From NCBI GenBank assembly GCA_016844415.1, contig JAENIX010000017.1, positions 1 to 12,421 of the forward strand: 12,421 bases of DNA. The letters are read 5' to 3'. The notes below the pieces were generated by a model. That model had not been told where the DNA came from and did no database searches. It was given only the letters and a program-made list of their open reading frames with translations. How positions within the stretch are numbered: position 1 is the first letter of the stretch; the number at the start of each line of letters is the position of its first letter. A program made the translations under genes and the position numbers. This DNA is from Actinomycetota bacterium (GTDB lineage: Bacteria; Desulfobacterota; Deferrimicrobia; Deferrimicrobiales; Deferrimicrobiaceae). This document shows, piece after piece, positions 7,216 through 12,421 of this stretch.

Positions 7216-8174
7216 TGATGGGACCTGCCGCCATCGACATCCTGATGTCCACGTACTGCGGGGAGAAGTACGTCGGAGAACAGATCGACTCCCTGCTCGG
7301 CCAGACCTTCAGCGACTGGAGGCTCCTGGTCCGCGACGACGGATCCACGGATGCGACTCCGGAGATCGTCCGTGGTTACGTGGAGAGGCACCCCGGGCGG
7401 ATTCTTTTCGTGGAGGGGGGAGTGAACGTCGGAGCCGGTGAAAGCTTCAGCCGCCTGGGGCAACAGTCCACCGCCCGGCATGTCATGTATTGCGACCAGG
7501 ACGACGTCTGGCTCCCGGAGAAAATAGCGATCAGTCACCGTAAGATCGTGAAAATGGAAAACCGGTTCGGAAAGGGAATCCCGATCCTCGTCTTCACGGA
7601 CATGAAGATCGTCGATGAGTCGCTGAACGTCGTCGACGACTCTTTCCGCGAGTATGCGGGCCTTTTCCCCCGGAACGCCACCTTCGGCAAATTGCTGCTT
7701 AGGAACGTGGCCTCCGGCTGTTCCATGATAGTCAACCGTGCGCTGCTTAACCTCGCTCTGCCGTTCCCTCCCGGCATCGTCATGCACGATTACTGGCAGA
7801 TGCTGGCGGCGGCGGCCTTGGGGAAGATCGGCTGGTCCGATGAAAAAACCGTCCTCTACCGGCAGCATCCCGGTAACGCGCTCGGCATAAGGCCCAACAC
7901 GCCGCCCTCCCTTTTCTCTGTCCTGTATTCCCTCGCGTGGGATATCGCTCTCCGCCGCAGCCGGTGGAGCGGAAACCTCCGCCCTTATCTCCGGCAGGCG
8001 GAAGCGTTCGCCGGGGTCTTCGGCGAAAGGCTCGGATGCCGTGAAAAAAACACCATCCGGGATTTCCTCCGCCTGGATCGATGCTCTTATTTCGCGAGGA
8101 TATCGATTATCCTTCGGCACCGCATATTGCCGTTTGACGCCGGGAACAACATCCAGTTCCTCCTGGCCCCCTGA
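7215..8174 (+). CDS. Family 2 glycosyltransferase, rhamnosyltransferase-like (third of three)
   Basis: Protein of 319 residues from ATG 7215; a second ATG follows directly and a GTG lies one codon before. IDILMSTYCGEKYVGEQIDS (7-26), VRDDGSTDAT (39-48) and YCDQDDVWLPEK (92-103) are the pattern of the GT2 subgroup often annotated as rhamnosyl- or alpha-L-Rha transferases. ASGCSMIVNRALL (166-178), MHDYW (190-194) and YRQHPGNALG (215-224) support it. The rhamnose label is a family tendency, not evidence for this enzyme, and no rhamnose synthesis gene is visible here. It is a cytoplasmic enzyme of glycan assembly. It overlaps the previous gene by one base and is followed after 16 nt by the GT4 gene. 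Confidence 0.92.
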   Translation: MMGPAAIDILMSTYCGEKYVGEQIDSLLGQTFSDWRLLVRDDGSTDATPEIVRGYVERHPGRILFVEGGVNVGAGESFSRLGQQSTARHVMYCDQDDVWLPEKIAISHRKIVKMENRFGKGIPILVFTDMKIVDESLNVVDDSFREYAGLFPRNATFGKLLLRNVASGCSMIVNRALLNLALPFPPGIVMHDYWQMLAAAALGKIGWSDEKTVLYRQHPGNALGIRPNTPPSLFSVLYSLAWDIALRRSRWSGNLRPYLRQAEAFAGVFGERLGCREKNTIRDFLRLDRCSYFARISIILRHRILPFDAGNNIQFLLAP

Positions 8175-8190
8175 TGCGGGAAGTGGCCCG

Positions 8191-9306
8191 GTGAAGATAT
8201 TGTTCGTCATCCCCTGCGGGAGTCATACTCCAAGCGGCGCCGTGCGCGTGCTGCAATACCGGAAGCACATCGAGGAAAAGAATATCCGGTGCTCGGTCCT
8301 GAGCTACCGGAGCCCCTTTCTCCATCGTTGGCTGCTGCGCGAGCGGCCGCAATCCGGGAAGCGCCGGGGTTTCACCCGGTATCACGTCAACTTCATCCTG
8401 AACCGGCATGAGGTGTGGGAAAGATACCGTACCTCCTTCATGGAACGGCTGATCGTTTCCCTCGCCCCGCGTTACGACGCGGTTTTCTACCAGTGGGTCC
8501 TTCCGTCGCCGGACGTGATCGGCAGGCTGAAGAAGCTGGGAGTCCCGCTGATCTATGATTTCGACGACGCGGTGTACCTGAAGGAACCGGAGCGATGGAA
8601 AGCGACGGTCGAGAGCGCATGGCGCGTCGTCGCCGGGAATCCGTTCCTCGCCGATCGCGCGAAGGAGCATAATCCCCGCTGCGTCTGCGTACCCGGTTCC
8701 GTCGACCTTGACACGTACGGCCGGAAGGACGAGAGCGGCGTTCCGGACACGCCGCGGGAGAGAATCACCGTAGGATGGATCGGCGGGAGTTCCAACCTGG
8801 GGTACCTCCGTCTGCTGGAGGAGCCGCTGCGGAAACTGGCGGCGGAAGGCTATCCGCTGGAACTACTCATCGCCGGCACGGACCATTACGACGAGTCCGT
8901 GCCCCGGTTCGAAGGGGTTAAGACGGCGGTCATCCCCACCTACTGCGGCGCCCAGATTCCCTCCATAGCGGCGAAGATGGACATCGGGGTGATGCCCCTT
9001 CTCGATACCGAATGGGAGCGGGGAAAATGCGCGATGAAGGCCATCGTCTACATGGCGGCCGGCATTCCCGCGGTCTGCAGCCGGGTCGGGGAGGCGTTGA
9101 ACCTCATCGACGACGGGGTGAACGGTTTTCTCGCGGGCACTCCCGGGGAATGGGAAGAGAAAATCCGATTGCTCCTCGACGATCCCATTCTGAGAAGGGA
9201 CATCGGGAAAAAGGGAAGAGAAACGGTCGAAGGCGGATACTCCACGAAACGATGCTTTGATATTCTCTACGAACAGGTGCTTTCGGGGATTCCCGTAAGA
9301 AACTGA
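8191..9306 (+). CDS. GT4-type glycosyltransferase (glycosyltransferase group 1)
   Basis: Protein of 371 residues from GTG 8191, which gives the expected N-terminus VKILFVIPCGSHTPSGAVRV. The frame stays open back to a GTG at 8041, but that start would overlap the previous gene by 134 nt and add an unlike leader, so I reject it. YDFDDAVYL (122-130) marks the end of the N-terminal domain. The C-terminal donor domain has TVGWIGGSSNLGYL (193-206), a DIGVMPLLDTEWERGKCAMK stretch (264-283) and YMAAGIPAVCSRVGEALNLI (287-306), the usual nucleotide-sugar-binding region. This is a complete GT-B retaining glycosyltransferase, probably adding a sugar to the same glycan. The ribosome site is weak (GGGAAG about 7 nt upstream). 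A 42-nt gap separates it from the membrane transferase gene. Confidence 0.9.
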   Translation: MKILFVIPCGSHTPSGAVRVLQYRKHIEEKNIRCSVLSYRSPFLHRWLLRERPQSGKRRGFTRYHVNFILNRHEVWERYRTSFMERLIVSLAPRYDAVFYQWVLPSPDVIGRLKKLGVPLIYDFDDAVYLKEPERWKATVESAWRVVAGNPFLADRAKEHNPRCVCVPGSVDLDTYGRKDESGVPDTPRERITVGWIGGSSNLGYLRLLEEPLRKLAAEGYPLELLIAGTDHYDESVPRFEGVKTAVIPTYCGAQIPSIAAKMDIGVMPLLDTEWERGKCAMKAIVYMAAGIPAVCSRVGEALNLIDDGVNGFLAGTPGEWEEKIRLLLDDPILRRDIGKKGRETVEGGYSTKRCFDILYEQVLSGIPVRN

Positions 9307-9338
9307 AAGATTCTTTCCGCTTGCGGCATCCGGCCTTC

Positions 9339-9343
9339 AGGAG
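9339..9343 (+). promoter_or_regulatory. Ribosome binding site deciding a TTG start
   Basis: AGGAG lies 5 nt before TTG 9349. This is one of the clearest ribosome sites in the window, and it fixes the start of the membrane glycosyltransferase despite its rare initiator codon. The following peptide (LKLSGDPRNTAALLLFAVSL) runs straight into a first membrane segment, as the family requires. Confidence 0.7.
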
Positions 9344-9348
9344 AACAT

Positions 9349-10475
9349 TTGAAATTATCCGGCGATCCCAGGAATACCGCGGCCCTGCTCCTGTTCGCAG
9401 TCTCCCTCGCGGCATGCCTTGTCTTCGTGTATTCCTGCCCCCTGCCGGGGCTGATCAGCGACGACATCGGGTACATGGCGCTGGCCAGAAGCGTGGCGGC
9501 GGGAACCGGGTTCTCGGAGGACGGCGGGGTCACGCCGGCCGTTTACCGGCCGCCTCTTTTCTCGGCCCTGCTCGGCGGCTGGTTCCGGGCGACGGGGACC
9601 TCGCGCTGTTCCTGGCCGTCAACCCGCTTCTCGTGACTCGCGTCGTGCTTGTCCTCCAGGAGACCACGGTCCTCCTGTTCACCGTGCTTGCCGCGTTGGC
9701 GACGGTGCGCCTGGTCAAGGGCCCATCCGTCGTTCGTGCGGCCTTGGCCGGCGCGGCGTGGGGGATTTGCACACTGGCAAAGATAGTCTCGTGGTACGTG
9801 CCGCTGCTCGTGATCGCGATGAGTTTATTGCCCGGCCGCCTGCGCTTCACGCTGCGAGGAAAGGAGGCGGCCGCCTTGCTGTTCTTTTTCGCGGCCGCGA
9901 TCGCCCCGTGGACGATCCGAAACTACGTTCACTTCCACCGGTTCATCCCCGTCAACGGCCAGGGCGAGGGGATGCTGGAGTGGAACGTGTCGCAGGCGGC
10001 GATACCGGGCGAGGCGTCCGGCGCGGAGTACGTGAAGGAAGTCTACGGAAAAAACCTTCCCGAGAAGGAACGCAAGGCGCTGCTGTGGAAATACGTCAAG
10101 GAGCACCCGTATTACTTCTTCGTCCGCCGCGTCGCGCGGAACGCGATCTACTTCGGCGCTCCTCCGAGGGACTGGTGGAACTACAGGGGATATGCCCGGC
10201 CCGGCGAACACAGGGCCCGGTTCTGGATCCTGTCGGCCCTTTTCCACATCCCTCTTTTTCTTTTCCTCCTCTACAGGACAGGGCAGTGGGGGAGAGGGGT
10301 TGCCACGCCCGCTTACGGGTTCGTCGTCCTTCTCTACTGGACGTACTGGATCGAGCACGCGCTGCTGTGGGGGGACCCTCGTTTCGGGCTGGCGGTGTAC
10401 CCGGTGCTGGTCGCAATGATTGCGCCCCTTGGCCGCCAATGGCGCGATGCGTTGGAGCCGCTCAGCTGGGAGTGA
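9349..10475 (+). pseudogene. GT-C membrane glycosyltransferase (ArnT/PMT-like), disrupted by frame change
   Basis: The coding signal changes frame. From TTG 9349 the first frame gives TM1 (about residues 11-29), then PGLISDDIGYMALARS (33-48) with the acidic pair usual in the first external loop of GT-C enzymes, and VYRPPLFSALLGGWF (65-79); it stops at 9636. From about 9597 the -1 frame continues with DLALFLAVNPLLVTRVVLV, several membrane segments, the family motif IAPWTIRNYV near 9900-9929, and GDPRFGLAVYPVLVAM near the end. Intact members transfer a sugar from a polyprenyl-phosphate donor on the periplasmic face. The YRPP-to-NPLL distance is about 26 residues against roughly 55 usually seen, so about 30 residues seem missing as well. 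This may be a real deletion or an assembly error; a functional frameshifted product is less likely. Confidence 0.75.
9588..9604 (+). other. Frame-change / probable deletion junction in the GT-C gene
   Basis: The two halves of the membrane transferase join here. The first frame reads WFRATGTSRC and the -1 frame takes over as GDLALFLAV. GGGG at 9594-9597 could allow a -1 slip (ACG GGG then GAC CTC), but slippage alone would not restore the segment that appears to be missing. Confidence 0.65.
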
Positions 10476-11133
10476 ACACGAGCACCTGGGTCAGGCAGAG
10501 GGGCTTGAGGAACGGAAGCTTCGCCACCGCGCCGTTGAGGAGGCCCGCCAGGAGAGGGACCTTTTTCGGGCAGAGAATCCTGCCACGGGCCGCCACGAGC
10601 CGCAGCCCCGCCTCGCCCGCTATCGCCGCGAGTTCCCTCTCCGAAAGCCACCGGTGCTCCCCTTCCGGCATCTTCATCCCCAGCCGTTCCGCAAGGTGGA
10701 GGACGGGGGCCCAGAGCGGGTTGACGCAGGTCACGATCAGGCGGGAATCGGGCCGGCAGCACCTGCGCGCGGAGCGGAACATCGCGCCGATGTCCGAAAT
10801 GTGCTCGACGACGTCGGGGACGATGACGTAATCGAACGTCTCGCCGGGATCGAAGTCCTCCGCGTCCGCGACGACGAAGCTCAAATCAGGATATTTCGCG
10901 GCGGCGATCTCCACCATCCGCGTGGAGAAGTCGACCCCCACGCCCCTCCTTGGCGAAAGCCGCGACAGAAGCGTTCCCGTGCCGCACCCGATCTCGAGCA
11001 CCGAGCGCCCCGGTGGAACCATCTCCCAGTAGATCTCCGACAGCAGGTCGAAATAGTAGGCGGACTTCTCCTTCCACCGGTCGTAGTCGCCGGCGACCTC
11101 CTCGAAATGTTTTTGGATCTCTTCCTTGGGCAT
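10462..11133 (-). CDS. Class I SAM-dependent methyltransferase
   Basis: Protein of 223 residues from ATG 11133. EEVAGDYDRWKEKSAYYFDL (11-30) is a typical entry helix. SVLEIGCGTGTLL (44-56) is SAM motif I, GVGVDFSTRMVEIA (64-77) holds the acidic ribose-binding residue, and VVADAEDF (87-94) and VPDVVEHISD (105-114) follow. The C-terminal third (LAERLGMKMPEGEHRWLSE and CPKKVPLLAGLLNGAVAKLP) is shared nearly motif for motif with the methyltransferase domain of the fusion gene immediately upstream, so the two are paralogues. The start lies 8 nt after the fusion gene's stop, indicating one transcript. The ribosome site is weak. The stop overlaps the convergent plus-strand gene by 14 nt. The acceptor is unknown; sugar or glycolipid methylation is likely from context. 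Confidence 0.88.
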   Translation of the reverse strand: MPKEEIQKHFEEVAGDYDRWKEKSAYYFDLLSEIYWEMVPPGRSVLEIGCGTGTLLSRLSPRRGVGVDFSTRMVEIAAAKYPDLSFVVADAEDFDPGETFDYVIVPDVVEHISDIGAMFRSARRCCRPDSRLIVTCVNPLWAPVLHLAERLGMKMPEGEHRWLSERELAAIAGEAGLRLVAARGRILCPKKVPLLAGLLNGAVAKLPFLKPLCLTQVLVFTPS

Positions 11134-11141
11134 GGGCGCGG

Positions 11142-12421
11142 TCAGGCGAACTTGATCCGCCGAAGGGCGAAGAAGCACATTCGCAGGAGCAGCCACCCGT
11201 GGCGGAACCGTGAGATCTGCGTCGTGCCGTACTTCCGTTCCCGGTAGCGGATAGGCACCTCGACGATCTTCAGGTCCAGCTTCGCGGCGCCGAAGATCAG
11301 GTCGAAGTCGCCGAAAGGGTCGAAATCCCCGAAGTAGCTCCTGCCCGCCGCGATCCTCTCGTAGTCCTTCCGGCAGAGCGCCTTGGTGCCGCACAGCGTG
11401 TCCCTGAACGGCTGGTCGAGCAGCCACGTGAAAGCGACGCTGAAGAACTTGTTCCCCAGGGTGTTCAGGAACCTCATCGCCTGCTCCTCCATCGGGTAGA
11501 CGAGGCGGGAGCCGTTGATGAACTCGCCGCCGCCCGACGCGAGCGCGCTGAAAAATTTCGGCAGGTCCTCCGGCGGCACGGTCAGGTCGCCGTCCAGTAT
11601 TATCAGTATGTCGCCGTTCGCCGCTGCGAATCCCTTCCGCATTGCATCCCCTTTGCCCACGCCGATCCCCTGCCGCACGAGCTTTATATCCCGGCCCGGG
11701 TTCGCCGCGATGACCCGCTCTATTTCCTCCGCCGTACCGTCGGAGGAATTACCTTCCACGAAGATCAGCTCGGTGTGCCGCCCCATCCGCGGCGTCCTTG
11801 CGACCGCCCCCTCGATGTTTCCCCGTTCGTTCCGCGCGGGGACGATCACGGAACAGGAAATCGAATCCTCAGAAACCGGGACCGGCGCGGGGCGGGCGAC
11901 GACAAGCTGGACCAGGCACAGTTTCCGCAGGAGCGGCAGGCCGGAAAGAACGCGGTTGCAGAATGCGCTCAGCAGGGGTATCCGGACGGGAAGCAGCAGC
12001 TTGAACCCTTTGGAGATAGTCTGAAAACCGGCGAGGGAGAGGAGATTCCGGATGTCCCCCGGCGCCAGCCAGTTCTGCTCAGGCTGCGGACGCTTCATGC
12101 CAAGTCGCTCGCCGAGGCGCAGCACCGGCTCCCAGAGGTAGTTGTAGTACGTGACGATCACCCTCGTCCGGGAGTGGCACACCTTGCGGAGCTGCTCGAA
12201 GGCCCGCTGGATATCCTCCAGGTATCCGACGACGTCGGAGAGGATGATGTAGTCGAATTTTTCGGATATCTGAAGTTCCTCGGCGTCGCCGGCAAGGAAT
12301 GTGAGGCCGGGATACCTTGCGCGCGCCCGTTCCGCCATCTTCGGGCTTACGTCAACGCCGACTCCGCGCCCGGGGGCGAGAGCGTTGAGCAGGTCGCCGT
12401 TTCCGCACCCGATCTCCAGGA
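11142..12421 (-). CDS. Methyltransferase-GT2 fusion protein, N-terminus beyond right edge
   Basis: The open frame reaches the window edge, so the start is outside; 425 residues are visible. It begins inside SAM motif I (LEIGCGNGDLLNALAPG), then GVGVDVSPKMAERA, LAGDAEEL and IILSDVVGYLED, where the usual Glu-His is Gly-Tyr. The methyltransferase part ends near visible residue 178. After a short Pro/Val linker a complete GT2 domain starts with SISCSVIVPARNERGNIEGA (about 186-205), followed by EGNSSDGT, ILDGDLTVPPEDLP and RERKYGTTQISRFRHGW. These are features of the polyprenyl/dolichyl-phosphate sugar synthase branch. The GT2 half ends without the extra membrane anchors some members have. It may make a polyprenyl-phosphate sugar or act directly on a glycolipid; which of the two is open. 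The methyltransferase half is paralogous to the next gene downstream. Confidence 0.9.
   Translation of the reverse strand, partial: LEIGCGNGDLLNALAPGRGVGVDVSPKMAERARARYPGLTFLAGDAEELQISEKFDYIILSDVVGYLEDIQRAFEQLRKVCHSRTRVIVTYYNYLWEPVLRLGERLGMKRPQPEQNWLAPGDIRNLLSLAGFQTISKGFKLLLPVRIPLLSAFCNRVLSGLPLLRKLCLVQLVVARPAPVPVSEDSISCSVIVPARNERGNIEGAVARTPRMGRHTELIFVEGNSSDGTAEEIERVIAANPGRDIKLVRQGIGVGKGDAMRKGFAAANGDILIILDGDLTVPPEDLPKFFSALASGGGEFINGSRLVYPMEEQAMRFLNTLGNKFFSVAFTWLLDQPFRDTLCGTKALCRKDYERIAAGRSYFGDFDPFGDFDLIFGAAKLDLKIVEVPIRYRERKYGTTQISRFRHGWLLLRMCFFALRRIKFA

Noticed and set aside
8041..8190. Longer N-terminus for the GT4 gene starting at GTG 8041
   Set aside because: It would overlap the preceding GT2 gene by 134 nt, and the added residues do not fit the family, which begins directly with the VKILFVIPCG strand.
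6010..8210. Two long minus-strand open frames (6010-7158 and 7158-8210) opposite the GT2 genes
   Set aside because: Shadows of GC-rich coding sequence; the plus strand shows complete GT2 motifs and coupled starts throughout.
9307..9348. CCGCTTGCGG as a terminator hairpin between the GT4 and GT-C genes
   Set aside because: The stem is only four pairs with a two-base loop and there is no following T run; the gap mainly holds the ribosome site.
9321..9596. Upstream extension of the second frame of the GT-C gene
   Set aside because: Its translation (Arg/Pro/Gly rich) is a shadow of the true first frame, which has TM1, the SDD loop and the YRPP motif behind a good ribosome site.
10476..11427. 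Start of the free methyltransferase at 11427 (321 residues)
   Set aside because: The extra 98 residues would lie inside the upstream fusion gene in another frame and look like shadow sequence; ATG 11133 gives the expected family N-terminus.

Overview
This GC-rich window is a surface-polysaccharide locus (O-antigen, capsule-like glycan or similar cell-surface glycan). Gene density is very high, with start/stop overlaps of 1-4 nt. An ABC-2 glycan exporter with a long C-terminal extension on its ATPase suggests a Gram-negative bacterium. The codon style and gene families resemble GC-rich Deltaproteobacteria/Desulfuromonadota and related environmental lineages, but no marker gene fixes the taxonomy, so this is a weak inference.

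Layout. Positions 1-476 (minus) hold the N-terminal part of a GT4 glycosyltransferase that runs off the left edge. A short divergent gap (477-558) carries a good sigma70-like promoter for the plus strand. From about 559 to 10475 there is one continuous plus-strand gene series, almost certainly an operon: Wzm-type permease, Wzt-type ATPase with a C-terminal domain, a zinc-ribbon-like methyltransferase, a NeuD/PglD/VioB-type acyltransferase, a DegT/DnrJ/EryC1/StrS aminotransferase, three consecutive GT2 glycosyltransferases, a GT4 glycosyltransferase, and a broken GT-C (ArnT/PMT-like) membrane glycosyltransferase. Facing it on the minus strand, with stop codons overlapping tail to tail, are a class I methyltransferase (10462-11133) and, upstream of it, a methyltransferase-GT2 fusion (11142 to the right edge, N-terminus missing).

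How they fit together. The aminotransferase and acyltransferase probably make a nucleotide-activated N-acylamino-deoxy sugar. The GT2 and GT4 enzymes would assemble the glycan on a lipid carrier at the cytoplasmic face, and Wzm/Wzt would export it. The Wzt C-terminal domain and the translationally coupled methyltransferase fit the known scheme in which a terminal modification of the chain is recognised before export. The fused GT2 domain resembles polyprenyl-phosphate sugar synthases, and GT-C enzymes use such donors, so these two may once have formed a pair. The GT-C gene, however, shows a frame change and appears to lack about 30 residues.

I found no RNA gene, CRISPR array, insertion sequence or clear terminator. 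The most interesting points are the methyltransferase-GT2 fusion beside its free-standing paralogue, the damaged GT-C gene, and the exporter-linked methyltransferase. None of these is proof of an undescribed system.
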